Assembly (NCBI RefSeq): GCF_965638725.1
Contig: NC_134982.1
Span: forward strand, 2,976,001 to 3,040,000
Direction: 5' to 3'
Length of the DNA: 64,000 nucleotides
Source: Aptenodytes patagonicus
Taxonomy: Eukaryota; Chordata; Aves; Sphenisciformes; Spheniscidae
Shown: positions 52,601 to 64,000 of the stretch, piece by piece
How positions within the stretch are numbered: position 1 is the stretch's first letter
Layout of the letters: each line of letters opens with the position of its first letter
Made by a program: the position numbers and the translations under genes
The notes under the pieces: generated by a model
What the model was told of the DNA's origin: nothing
Database searches by the model: none
What the model saw: only the letters and a program-made list of their open reading frames with translations

Positions 52601-55600
52601 AGACGCTCCACTCTTTTGCAGGTATCAATTCTCAAACCTGAGGTATAGGAGCACCTATAGCGCACAGCGCTCCAGTACATTATTCCAGAGTACTAAAAGG
52701 CAGCTCTTTTATCAGCCATGTGGGCTGGGTTTGGAGCTGTAGCCTGAGGATGTAGATTTAACAGCTTCTCAGTAGCAATGTTAGCCAGGAACAGTCCTTC
52801 ATCGCAAGGTGACAGAGGGCATGGTCCTCGGACCACCAGAGCCCTGCTGGAATTCATTTTCATGAAGGGCTACAACTTGTATGAAAGCGAGTTCTAGCCC
52901 GAGGGCACGTTCGTCACTGGTGTCTAAAGAAAATTGCAATGTCTTAAAATTTGCATAAACCACATATTACATCCTCTTTCTTGTGATAACATCAGAAGCA
53001 TCCATACAGAGGATGTTGTTATCACAGCAGCTTTGTACTGCAGCCGTAAAATGAATAAATAACTGTTGGGGGAGGGGGAAAAAAATGCAGTTTCTGTCTT
53101 TGGGAAGTGGCTACATACAGGCACAATTTTGATGTTAAGAAGCTTAGGATAGCAAAGTGAGGAAGAAAAACAGCCATCTGGGGGAGCAGATGTTTATAGG
53201 TTGCTGGAAAAGCTGCTTTGAAGGAATTATTTTGATGAAATCGAGCAATTACAGGGTTATTTTCTATTAAAATTCTAACCATGCCGAACTTTTATTTAAC
53301 TTCTCTTCCCCTCTGAGAATTCAATTAAATTCAGATTAGTTTATAATCATGAAAAAGAATAACTAAGTCTTTATTCCTTCTCTGCTGAGAGAACTTTGAA
53401 CCCATTGTGTTAAGGTAATACAGTTATTTCTAATGGTGTAAGACTTCAGATCTTAATAGTGGCATGTTTCCCTCAGAACATTTGAGAAATATGTTTTTTG
53501 TGAATACTGAATTAGTACTGTAGTCTTTAATCACCACTAACTCCTACCCAGGAGTTGGAAGATAGATCCCGGTGTTAAAATGTAAGAAAACCGGCGATGA
53601 CGTAGTATGTTTGACCTCCTTGAAGGCAGGGGCACCTCTTGGAGTGTGCCATGGCTCACGGCACGCACATCGCTGTGCTGCTCTCTGCTTTTGTTGTTGG
53701 GACAACCAGTGGATGAGTAGTCAGAAGGTTCCCGTCTCATACAAGGAAGTAAAACAGCCATCCCTTTTCACTAGCCTACACTGGCGTCTGCCCCTTCGTT
53801 CCTGTGTTTACTCGCCCTTCTCTTCTGAGGACCTGAGCTAAGGATTGTTCCTTGTTCCAGGGACAGTTTCTCCTTTAGAGGATACAAGCCCAACTCTCAG
53901 GGAAGAGCGCAACATTTGGTTAGAGGATGTGGCGTGTCCTAGGATTGGGGGAGAAAAGTGCTAAGTGTGGGAGGCTTTCTCTTAGGGAGACTTGATGTTG
54001 ATGAAAGGGGACTTGGCAGATTACTGTTGTTTCTTCTCAGTCAGGAACAGTTAAGAGGCTAGAAATGACTTCTGGGTATCAAGTAAAACGAGAATTTTGT
54101 TTTCATGGCACTGCTTTCCCTTTTATCATTTGTGTATAGCGCTTAGCACCTTTCACCACTGCCTCCAGGGCATTAGGTGCTTTATAGGTAGAGGATGAAG
54201 AGAGATGCCCTTGGCCCCAGAAGCTTACAGCTGAAATGTGAGGCAGCAAACAGTGAATGCCGACAGGAAGAAAATGTGGCGAGACCTCTGCTTCTGCATG
54301 AAATTACAGGTCAAGCATTGTGTTCTTTGGCTGTATCTCACTCCTGCAGCACCAAGGGAGAGTGAGGTGTAGCAATCCTTCCCCTCTGCAGTCACAGCTC
54401 TGGTTTTGCACCGCTCCACTGTAAGTTTGGCTGGTTGGATGGCTCTCGCTGTGGCACTGAGAACAGGGTCAGGCTGGCTTTTGGCACTGTCACTTTTTCT
54501 GTCTGTCGGCAGCTTGTTCAGCTGGTTCTGAACTGGAGGAGGGCTATTCGGGGAAACGCTCTTTGTGGTTTATAAGCCCTAAGTAATTTTTATTAGGCTG
54601 GCTTAGCATGGAGTTTTATTGGTAAAGCTTCGGAAGATCTTGTAAGCCAATGCATAATTATTACATGCTGGTAGTTGCCTCAGCCACATATTAATGATAC
54701 CAGGAGCTGCGCTCGTTCTGGGCTTGTTAGCGGGAGGTGACGAAGGAGTGCTGTCAAGTAAAGAAGCCACTATTCTAGAGCATAATCTTACTAGTTTTAG
54801 GGCAGAAATGAGTTATAGACCACCGGTCACATCCTGTGTTACTAAACTCTCTCCCCGTTTGCCTCGTTGCCAGTGGATATAGCAGTTGACCTCAGGGAGA
54901 GGCCAAATTTGCATCGTTTCTGTAGCCTCTGTGGAGGTGTGAACCCATGGCCCCAGATAGAGAATAGTGCTCTTATTAATTCTATACCCGAAACCCAGGT
55001 CAGGGAATATAGAGGTGGGTTTAGATGGAGACAGCAGCTATTGGACTTGGGAATCATTTAGAAAAGTGAAGACTTTACGTAGACAGATCCTTAGCAAAGC
55101 CACAGAGCATGAAAAAGCAAACCACCAAATATCTATCTTTAGTGCTGGCAAACTTAGTTTTAAGTTTAAAAAAAAAATCTTAGGCAATGGAATTCATTCA
55201 GATTTTGTTTCATTGCTGTGGTTATGAAAATTAAGTAACTATCCTGATGTGGAGAATGATAGTACTATGAGATAGTTGCTTGATGAATATTTAATGTTTT
55301 TGCTACACAGGATTGTCAGCTAAACATTGTATAAAGTAATAGTATTTCACATTGTACAGGTAACTACTGCTGTCATGCAGTGGTTCAAGACTCAGTCAAT
55401 GATATCTTATGATGTCTGCTATGAATTCCTAAACAGCACTGCAATAATCTGTAGAAGATGGTTTCATTCAGCGTGAAATTGTGAGATATCTTTTTACTTC
55501 ACAGCATTCATGTGTGTCTATCACAGCTTACAGATCCTTAACGCTTGTAGATCTTCACCATTGTCTGCTAGTTTCACATTTTGATTTTACGAAAATCTAC

Positions 55601-58600
55601 ATCCTGGTTATAGAACAGAATTAAAATGCTTGTATATTGTTCAAATTAAATATTGTTTGATAGCATATGTGGATCTCAGTAGTGCTTTTTTTGTAAAAAT
55701 AAAAGCAGGATCTCTAAATAGTGGCGTGTTCTTCAACTGAAGATAAGTATCTGCTTATATGCAACTCAATTGCAGCGAGTAAATGAAAATTGAAAGCTGT
55801 ATTACTTGTTTGACTTTCTAGCTCCTCCAGGCTTTTATTGCAACTTTTCTGAATTATCCCGCAAAACTTCATTAAAAAAACTAATAAATTTCTAGTGGTT
55901 CCTGTTCAACTGTGTAACCTAAATTTCCGCTCTCAGAGTATTTTCTGAATATGAATGAGCTTTCAAGTGACTAGTAAACCTATTTTAAGTCTTCATTTGA
56001 ATAAAGAGCAACCTACATGTTTGAACAAGAGTAGTGTGCATGTGGTTTATATGTTAGAAATATTATATATATATATAAAAGAAACTGCACACAATGCATG
56101 TTCCAACTGCATATATAACAAACACCTTGTGTATATATAAAATATTTGTGTTGTGCATGTGTATATATATTATTTTTACAAGTGCAAATATAGGACCTGC
56201 TCTTCAACTGATTAAGGTCAAAATCTCCATCAAATCGGGCTCTCGGTGATTCCTTAGGCCTCACAAGGGGTCAGTGTCAGACCAGATGTAGAATGTGGCA
56301 TCCTGAGCCGTAGTCCTCCGAGTAGTTATGAGCTGAGAGCCTCCATCCATCACACACCTCCAGACCTGCTTATTATTTTCAGACTTTATTTTTAACTTTT
56401 ATGTTGCCTTTCAGAGAACAATGCGAGGAGCTTCGTGTACAGTGGATGAAGAAGCATCAGAAGGAATTGTGTGAAGACCGGCTGGCCCAGCTAGCTCTGA
56501 AGGAGGAATTGAAAAAGCAACAGGAGAAGGAGGAGCAGATGTTTGCAGAGCTTTGGAAAGAGGATAGGCTGGCTAAGGAAAAGCGAGAGGCGGTGGAGAT
56601 GCAGAAGTCAGCAGAGCAGAATCGGGAAATCCTGAATGCGCTCAGTGCCCAGGTAGCGGTGCTCAGTGCTCACAAAGAGGAGGCGAAGCGGCTGAAGGAA
56701 GAAGAGGCTCGATTGCTGGTAATTTCCGTATCATTCTGAATTCAGGGTTGTGTATAAGGCCCTCCTAATGATAGGCTTACTAGACATTTAGATTAACCCA
56801 TACCTTATTTGTATCTTCACTGATTCCATTAGTATCTGAGACTGTCCTATTATGCTAAGCCTCTTTTCCAGAGCTGTGGCAAATGCATTCCTGTTTAGAG
56901 GGAAATACATCTTTTGAAACTTAGCATTGTAAAGGATTTTGGCATTCAAAGCCTCTCGGAGCCTTTGTGGGAAATGGAAATGTTTTTAAGCTTTTGCCAG
57001 ACATCTTTTCAATTTTCTCATTTCCAGTTTCCTGCGAGTTAGCTAGAGGGTCTTGTGTCCCAGCTGTAATGCGTAACACCAGATCTCAGACCATGATACG
57101 TATGTTTAATCATCACAGTAAGTGCACTGGGAGGAAGCAGCAAGAGTGTGCTGCTCCCAAGAAGGGAAGGCGAGCCAGGAGCTGAAGGTGACAGCAGGGC
57201 AGGCAAGTATGCTGTCCTCCCCGACAAGAGTCCCACAGTACCCGAAGGAACAAGCCGAGCAGGTCTGCTGACAGTAACCGGGGTAATCTAACAGTCCAAA
57301 CTGCTGGGCAGGTCTGCAGTGGTGAAGTCCAACATGAAGCCAGCAAGTCAAGTCAGCAGGTCTGGATCAGGATCGACCTCAGGCACAGGCGTACCTGCAG
57401 CATAGCTCACGTAGGCACCAAGGGCGAGAGACTGAGCCTAACTGCAGCTCCCAAGTGTCTCCTCTCAGCCCTTTCTCACACCGCTCTTTCCCAGCTCTCC
57501 GATCCCAGGCTCACGTCGGGGCTGGCTGCGAGCGCAGGCAGCCAAGCCCCTGCGGGGAGGTTGCAGAGCCCGTTGGTGCACTCGGGACCCTGACACATAC
57601 ATGAGGAGACACACTTATATGAAAAATCCCAACTGCTTATGCCCCAGCTGACTGAATTTCAGAATCTATGTCCATTCTTTTTTTTAACATTAGCAAGCAG
57701 TGCCTAAGCTTTCTTGCCTATTAGCGCTGGCTGCTGGTGGGTGTCACATCGCGGAAGGCGTTTGGCTACCTTGGCCCAACTCTTTGGCCACTACCCTTCC
57801 CCCCTCCCCCCCCCTTATCTCTCTCCAGTGTAGGCTTGCTGTAGTTGTGCTGGCTCTGGTGGGGCTTGCTAGTTCACAGTGTTGACTTTGTGAGTTATGG
57901 GAGGCTGGTTCAGACTCAGTCTTCATTTTGCAGCTATTTACATGTAGCGACTGAGTCTGTAGGCACTGGAGGCTGATGTTGGCAAGATATATACTCCACT
58001 ACTTTTTAAAAATAATGACAATAATTAATCTAAAGCTCTGAAAAGCCTGGCTGTAAAACAGTGGAGTCCTTATTCCAAGCTAGACTGTAATGTTTCACTT
58101 ATTTAAAAACATGCAGAATAAAATTACTTTCTTGTAACAACTTTTAAGGCACTGCCAAACCTCCCAGGCAAAGAACACTTCTACTTAACCGGCCTTTTCA
58201 GAAAAATGCTGTTAGAATAGAAGACTTTGTAGCTTCCCCTGAAGACAGCTGCCTTGGGCTCCGTCAAGAAGATAAATTTCTGGTAAAGTGGTTTAGTGTC
58301 TGGAAAAAAGCTTTCTTCAAAGGGTCCATAAAGGAGAGTTTCTGTATTGAAAATGGGATGTAATCCTTTTTCAGCAGAAGAGGGATGTGACAGATGACCT
58401 CATTACAAGTTTTTCAGTACAGAGCTGGTAGCCTATAATGATCAGGGGTTTCATCTGGGCGAAGGACGTGCTATGGACGGCTAAGTGTCTCTGTGTATAA
58501 TGGTTTCTTCTGGTTGTTGCAATGGAAATAGATTATTTAGGGAAGCAAAACTTGCACCTTTGCCACGATAGACCATATGTGTGCATCAAGATATCTCAGG

Positions 58601-61600
58601 CTGGATGACAAAACGGAGACAGCAATTTTTGCATTACCTTTTTTAATTAGCTGTTACCTACATTAGCTTCCTTCATCCCCCTCTGTCTTTTTTTTTTTTT
58701 CTCCCATAAAGAATTGTGATATCTTGAAGTGATGGAAATCATGTGAGACTACAGCCAGAATAACAAGTGCTAGACAAGTTTCTGCTGTAGCACTTTGGTC
58801 TTGGCTTGCAGATGGATGGTTGGTAATGATTTCTTTGTACATTTGCAATGTTGTGTCACCCCGTCGTGTAAACTTTCACAGAGTAAGCACCATGGATCCC
58901 ATCCTCAGCTGCTCTCATACAACTTCACTGACATCAGAATTCAGCCTAAGACGTGTGCCAGCTTGCCCAGTGGACTGCTAGCTATTTCCACCTCCTTTCC
59001 TTCTTTACTGTTCAAAGTTTTTTGGCTTACTTAGTGGCTCAAGTAATATATACTGAGTTTCAAAGCTGTTTACCAGCTTCTGAAAGTGGATTTGGCCGTT
59101 CAGGAAGATAGCAGAGTCAGCTTTGGCTTTTTTGAAACACTGGAAGAGTCAGTGGGTGCTTTATGTCCAGCATAACAAATTATGCTCCTTAGGAGGTGCA
59201 GCTTGTACTTCCGTATGGGGAAGATTAGACACGTTGTTTATGGCAAACCTGCTGATGCATGTTAGAATATTTATTGACATTACAGAAGACACATTTAGTT
59301 TAAAAACAGGTTATCAAAAACCTGTGTATCTTCAAGACAGCTGAGGCATTGTTTCTGAGACCTGTAGATAAGCTAATGATGGCCACATACTGTTTTACAA
59401 CTATGAGTGCTTGTAAGCTTATTCAAATGCAGGATGTTCAGGAATTATGCGAAGTTACTTTATTGATGCTGCTTTGGGATTTCTTTTTCTTTTGGCTAAA
59501 TAATCTTGAATATACATATACCTGTTCGATCTTGAATATACATTTGCTATTTTACATTGTTTCTCTCAAGAACTCAACTTTACTGTCCATTTTCCTGTCC
59601 TTTCCAATATAAAGTGGAACGGTTTGAAGCCATGGAAATTCAGTAGCTGCCCATCAGAATATAAGGATACAATTACTTTGTGCAACCTTACGCCCGCTAG
59701 AGATGCAGTGCTCTGAACATCCGGCACAGACACAGGACAGTTAATATATGCAGAAACAGGAGGAACACATGGCTCTGTTATCGGTTAGTGGTTATGGCTG
59801 CGTGTGAAGACTTGGATATAGATCATACGTGCTGCAACGATACCCATTTCTCTAAAGAGATGACTCTGACTATCCACTTGAACTATTTGGAGTACATCGG
59901 GCATTCCGGTGTTTTGGTATTGAAGTGCATGTGATAATTATAGAGAAAAATCCTGAATTCTAATGAATGATATGCTAAAATGTTCATGCTTTAACAGGTC
60001 TAATGGATGACACTAATTTTCTAATGTCACTAAGAAAGGCTTTAAATATTTATCTTTACTCTTCAATGTTCCAATTTAACTAATTCTAGTCATCACTTAG
60101 TTTGAAGTTATGCAATGACTTTTACAAGCTGGCTATTTCTACCGTTGTAGGAAGAACAGCAGCAACTGCTTAAGCTAGAAAATGAACAACTTCAGATGGA
60201 GAAACTACAGAAACAGAAGGAATGCAGGGATACGTTGCTCAGTGCAGCACGGGACAAGAAGAATCGTCTTAATGAAGAAAAACAAGGTGAACTTGCCCTA
60301 GAGATGAAGATCTTAGAAAAATCTCTTCAGGAACCCCAGGAAGACACTGAGGAGAAAACAAAAAGAAAAGTAAGGACTAGAGGTGTTCATTGTGAAGTTG
60401 TGGGGCAATACCTCATCTAGACTAATTTTGCGGCCCTTAGTGAACTGCACGGTATAAATGCGATCAGACACAAGCCCTTTTCTCTGAACAAGTTGATTCT
60501 TTTGTTGCATAGCCTGTTGCTTCTCCTCCTGCCAGCACCCTACTTCTCTGAAGAAGCCCATTATCTGTTAAAACCTCAGAGAGTACTTTAAAGCATGCGT
60601 TGCAATCAGCAAGGCTACCAGCCTAGACAAAAGAAGGGGGCTCTCAGGAAATCCTGAAATCTTGTCCCTCTGTGCTGATCTCGTTGTGTATAAATCACCC
60701 GAGCTTTTTCATCCGTATACTGCATGGACGTAATGGAGGTTAGAAAACCATTTTTTTTTTTTGTTTCATGGACCTGATTTAATAAATGTTTGTAACTGCA
60801 GAGGAAAGTGAATATTTAACTTATTCTAATTCATTTATAATAAGAAGCGGTTTTAAATCTTTAATAGCTGGATATATAGATGCAAAACCTCACATTAAGT
60901 ATCTTGGAGATGCCATGAAACCATGGATGTGTCTGTCACTTCCTAAATTTAAAATGAGTAGACTGTCCAACTTCAGGGTGAAAATGGGTCTCAAGATAAC
61001 TTTGAAAGAGCAGGGATCTGCATTCATTACTCTGCTCAAGGTACTTTGAAGCTCGTGTAGGTTAGGTAAGTTGTAAAAACTTACTGTTAGACCTTGGCAC
61101 AAAATTAGAGGAGGTGATATTTATTATTCTATTTATTGGATCCCAAGGCTTGTAATGCAGATGATGAAGTAGCCTGGTCAGCTGTGGAAAGTTTGTAAAA
61201 TGTCTGTGTTGTAGGCAGCTGAGCTGCTATGGGGGAAGGGATCACTCTGTATTTGTCCTGCTCTTACACTGTTGTCCAGGCACTGTTGACTGGCCAGGAA
61301 GAAGATCCTGCACAGCTCTTTCCCATGGCAGGGTTTGGGATGGAGCTCTAGGCTCCCAGTTCCCACACTGGCTGCAAACCACCACTTCTCTTCACGTTTT
61401 TGAAAAGCTTTTTTGAACTCGTTTACTCAGATCTGCAAATGTCTGTGTGTTTGCAGCAGGAGCTGTTCAAGGAGCAACAGACTTACCTGGCACACCTGGC
61501 TCAACAGCTGGAGGAGGAGAGAGAGCGAGAAAAAGAAGTGGACAAACTCCTCAAAGAAGAAGCGGCGAAGGTTTGGGCCAAGAAGGCTGAGCAAACGCGA

Positions 61601-64000
61601 TTAGAAAAGGAGGCTAGAAAGCAGCTACTGAAAGATGTCCTGGATACAAGACAACTGCAGATGGAGGAGAAGTGTAAGTAATAACAGCTCGCTGTCTGTG
61701 CACCAAACCTACCGCATGAATGCAAGTCTTGGCAAAGGCAGAGGCAGTACAACGAACTGCTTTTGGGAAGACCATCTGGCCCAGCATGCACAGGCTGTAT
61801 GGTTGAGTGGGCAACAATGCTACCGTCTCTGAATCTGCTTCTGAAACTTTACTCCTACAGACATTCCTTACACTAATTTCCCATTGCTATCACCAGAGCA
61901 AAGCCTAGTAAAGTAAGGATTGCATGAGCAAGCAGTCATTATTATTAATTATGTTGTTGTTGTTGTTGTTGTTGTTATTATTATGAAGTTCTGAATGTGA
62001 AATATTTTCTAATCTGAGTGGGTGGAAAAACAAATAAGCTGAGAATACACTTGCCATTGTTTGTGTGCCTTTTCAGAAGCAACAAAACTCAGGCTTGCTA
62101 TTTAGGCTACTTGGCTCAAATACAGTCTCACTGTCCCTTCAAGCTTAGCAGTGCTGTTACCGTCTAAAAGTTTGGTTTGTTGGGGTTTTTTTTTCAGTGC
62201 AGAGAAATGCAAAGGAGCAGGAAGAACTTGCTCAAGAGAGGAAGTTATTAGCTGAAGCAATCACAGAACTCAAACATACAGAAGAAGAAAAATATGCAAG
62301 GTATTTTTCTCTTATGCCATCGGTTCATTTCATGGCAGGTCAATCTTTTAAACTTGTGAGTAGTCGAATTCTCATTTTCGGATAACTTGGAGCGCTGCGT
62401 GGGCTTTCTTCTGTTCAGAGAGGCTCTGCCACCATGCAGCCTATCAGCTCCGAACTGCTCAATAGTAGCCCTGTTATATTGCAATCGGTATTAAATCACT
62501 GATTCTGATCTCATCATACAAATAATGGTGTTTCATTACATATCCTTGTTTTGGTCTTTTTGGACCATCATGTGACTTACATCGATCGTGTTTATTAAAT
62601 ACATCCCCTCACGCTCTGAGCTGTTATTACGAGTGGCAGAGGTCTGGGGAGGAGGGTTAATGAAAGGTTAGTTCGTTACTTACCTAGGAGAACTAGTGTG
62701 TTCAGGCTTATTGCTAAACTCCACCCACACACATCCCTTAAACAATTATATAGTCAGCCACCAAGAATACCAGACTACCGCACGTAACCCAGCTGCACTG
62801 GGCTCTCCTTACCTTACAGTTCCTCAGGGTGAGAATATAGTTATACGCAGTAGCTGAAACGTTCCTCTGGGTGTCAGGCGAAGCCCAGGGCAAAGGGCCT
62901 TATTTCACTTACTCAGTTTCCCTCTTGTACTCCCGCCCTTTCTCCACACCAGTCCATGGGAGGTAAACGAGTAGCTCCTTCCAGAGCCAGTATCTGTTGT
63001 GTTCTCTGACGGCTTTATTGGTAACAATCTCCTGGATGTGGCAGAAATCTCACCCTTCTGAGGGAAACATGCCGGGCTTCGTTTTGGATGTGCTTCACTT
63101 GGCAAAGATGGCATAAAGTGGTGTCAGTAAGTGCTGCGTGGTTCAACTGCGTGGCGTTAGCGCACAGGTCTTGACTAGACTGTTGGCATTTTAAGCGTCT
63201 GTATGCCTGAGCATGTAGGTAGGCTTCCACTGCTGCTCCAGAGGGTAGTGAAAGTATGAGTCTCGAGGTAGAATGGAGGAATGATTTCTTCTGACAGCCA
63301 TTTCCTAGAATATTAGTACAAGGCCGCAGCAGGAGCCTGCACCCTGCCTTCCCCGTTGGCAGTCACTTGTTATCTTCGGAATGAGCGAGTGGAGATGGGG
63401 TGTAAGGCTGCCGCAGCAGTGAGCCTGAGCTAGCAAAGAGTCACCTGGGACCTGACACTCTCATTCTCTGTCCTCTCACTGTCACAGTGAGGGGCAGGGA
63501 AGGCGTGCTGATTGCAGGGGGTTGTTCTTGCTCTTTTTATTTTTTGTTAGGCACTGATTTTGCAATCTGCTTTATAACATACAACAGAATGCAGTTCATT
63601 CTCCAACGAATGTAAGGTTAGCATGTAGCATTTGGTTAGAGTGGTAGTTACTCTTAACACCTAAAAGGAGTTTTGAATGGTTCTTTGGTCTGAGGTTGAA
63701 TGCTAGCAGATTAAATAATAATAATAAAGATGATTATTTTTTTTACCCACACTTCATAAATAAGCTATTCGTATGTCATTTCCAGAAGAGTAAAGGAAGC
63801 AAAAGAATACCAAGAGCAGCTCCGGGCTCAAATTGCCTATCGACAACAGGCCCGTGATGCTGAGGAAGAAGAGAAGCAGCGAGAATATGAATCGGGTCTA
63901 GCAGCAGAGAGAGCTTACCAAGAAAGAGTACAGGACATTCTATCAAGGCCTTGTGAGAAACTAGCCAAGACCCACCCTTTGAGAAGAAAACTAATGTCTA
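46598..64000 (+). CDS. CFAP53: CFAP53 (CCDC11), cilia- and flagella-associated protein 53, 3' end cut by window
   Basis: Exons are 46598-46657, 47318-47547, 49864-50037, 56415-56718, 60151-60369, 61457-61673, 62198-62300 and 63786-64000 (cut). All join in frame; 507 aa are visible, human being 514, so only the last few residues and stop are missing. CFAP53 is a microtubule inner protein of ciliary doublets and is also at centriolar satellites; loss causes laterality defects in human and fish. The protein is almost wholly charged coiled coil. Conserved blocks include RAKPPKEQ near residue 21, RERLRELLEAEE, FREQCEELRV, WKEDRLAKEKREA, RLEKEARKQL, LQRNAKEQEE and QIAYRQQ. The start was chosen by the short exon 1 (EVTGP, as in human EVKGP) and the X-box just upstream. 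Confidence 0.96.
46658..47317 (+). other. CFAP53 intron 1
   Basis: The first 400 bp are very GC-rich and belong to the promoter CpG island. No exon is seen. Confidence 0.7.
47318..47547 (+). CDS. CFAP53: CFAP53 exon 2 (residues 21-97)
   Basis: Acceptor TCTCTTACAG, donor GTAGCA. It begins RAKPPKEQ (human RSKPPKGQ) and ends ..GTDERRE; moderately diverged elsewhere. Confidence 0.92.
47548..49863 (+). other. CFAP53 intron 2
   Basis: Holds a truncated CR1 element (48268-49080). No gene is seen. Confidence 0.7.
48268..49080 (-). mobile_element. CR1 LINE, 5'-truncated, minus orientation
   Basis: The plus strand begins CAGAATCACTGAGGTTGGAA, the reverse complement of a CR1 3' end, and runs through blocks such as TTGCCTCTTGTCCTGTCACT and CAATGCATGGGGTAATTCCT typical of CR1. 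It is broken by indels and more decayed than the copy at 31040. Antisense to CFAP53. Boundaries are approximate. Confidence 0.88.
49864..50037 (+). CDS. CFAP53: CFAP53 exon 3
   Basis: Acceptor TTTTCATTACAG, donor GTATCT. It encodes LRELLEAEESRYLAEME and ends EKREQQF, as human LRELLALEENEY and EKLDQQF. Confidence 0.94.
51150..51500. repeat. Possible ancient sauropsid interspersed repeat
   Basis: Contains a perfect 10-bp inverted repeat (TAGACACCTA, AAGG, TAGGTGTCTA at 51237-51260) and a tail with AATGGGAATTTAGCTCA and GATGCCTAATTTTAG, resembling a decayed repeat with TAGGCACCTAA motifs. The family is not identified. Confidence 0.35.
54125..54250. repeat. Possible ancient interspersed repeat
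   Basis: Motifs TAGCGCTTAGCACC, TTAGGTGCTTTATAGGTAGA and AGAAGCTTACAGCTGA resemble an old amniote repeat; family not identified. Confidence 0.3.
56415..56718 (+). CDS. CFAP53: CFAP53 exon 4
   Basis: Acceptor TGCCTTTCAG, donor GTAATT. The most conserved part: EQCEELRVQW, EEQMFAELWKEDRLAKEKREA, and LKEEEARLL. Confidence 0.96.
56719..60150 (+). other. CFAP53 intron 4 (3.4 kb)
   Basis: Nothing beyond homopolymer runs (for example C-rich at 57800 and T-rich at 58689) is recognised; no gene is supported. Confidence 0.65.
60151..60369 (+). CDS. CFAP53: CFAP53 exon 5
   Basis: Acceptor CCGTTGTAG, donor GTAAGG; 73 codons, phase 0 at both ends. Coiled coil rich in K/E/Q. Confidence 0.94.
61457..61673 (+). 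CDS. CFAP53: CFAP53 exon 6
   Basis: Acceptor TTTGCAG followed by CAG, so a NAGNAG choice could add or drop one glutamine. Donor GTAAGT. It encodes YLAHLAQQLEEERE and RLEKEARKQLLKDV. Confidence 0.94.
61952..61983. repeat. (TGT)n trinucleotide microsatellite, then TTA units
   Basis: Eight TGT units followed by TTA-type units, in CFAP53 intron 6. Confidence 0.9.
62198..62300 (+). CDS. CFAP53: CFAP53 exon 7
   Basis: Acceptor of ten T's then CAG, donor GTATTT. It encodes LQRNAKEQEELAQER, as human LQREAKEQEERAMEQ. Confidence 0.94.
63786..64000 (+). CDS. CFAP53: CFAP53 exon 8 (last exon, cut by window end)
   Basis: Acceptor CATTTCCAG. It encodes QIAYRQQARDAEEEEKQREY and ends HPLRRKLMS, still open at 64000; human ends HPMRKACPSKLPP, so the stop should be within about 10 codons. 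Confidence 0.93.

Larger units (their letters stand above)
50038..56414 (+). other. CFAP53 intron 3 (6.4 kb)
   Basis: No gene is supported. It holds a possible old repeat with a 10-bp hairpin (51150-51500), a possible old repeat at about 54125-54250, and TA-rich tracts near 52257-52290 and 56060-56170. Confidence 0.65.
60370..63785 (+). other. CFAP53 introns 5-7
   Basis: Introns at 60370-61456, 61674-62197 and 62301-63785. They hold a (TTG)n/(TTA)n tract at 61952-61983 and a short (ATA)n near 63715; no other gene. Confidence 0.65.

Overview
The window looks like genomic DNA of a sauropsid, most likely a bird. It carries spliced vertebrate genes with compact introns, CpG-island promoters, and several truncated CR1 LINE copies, including relics of the CR1 reverse-transcriptase C-terminus. 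Species and chromosome cannot be read from the sequence alone. All exon boundaries below were worked out by hand from reading frame, GT/AG sites and remembered similarity to human proteins; no search was run.

Layout from left to right. (1) SKA1, minus strand: six coding exons from 16838 down to 1413, encoding 253 aa of the kinetochore microtubule-binding protein. Its CpG-island promoter (about 17440-18010) contains a CDE/CHR cell-cycle element and an NRF1-type palindrome. (2) A tetraspanin gene, minus strand: seven coding exons from 38403 down to 19667, encoding 248 aa. It is closest to TSPAN3 and TSPAN36, with a six-cysteine large loop and a C-terminal YQPL sorting motif. Its probable 3' end at about 18040-18090 lies only about 200 bp from the SKA1 promoter. 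Intron 1 is 14 kb, holds a CR1 element, and begins with a long G-run and a GGACCC hexamer repeat. (3) 38621-45064: a gene-poor interval with decayed CR1 pieces. (4) A possible small two-exon gene of unrecognised identity, minus strand, 45842 down to 45065, diverging from CFAP53 across a shared CpG island. (5) CFAP53 (CCDC11), plus strand: eight exons from 46598 to the window end, 507 aa visible, with the last exon cut by the edge. A perfect palindromic RFX X-box lies 46 bp before its start codon.

The genes do not form a pathway. SKA1 acts at mitotic kinetochores, CFAP53 inside ciliary doublet microtubules, and the tetraspanin in membranes. Their promoters fit these jobs: CDE/CHR for SKA1 and an X-box for CFAP53. 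The most notable points are the tetraspanin sitting between SKA1 and CFAP53 where mammals have CXXC1 and MBD1, the unrecognised divergent ORF pair, and the two textbook promoter elements. I found no tRNA, rRNA, CRISPR array or intact mobile element, and no clearly novel multi-gene system.
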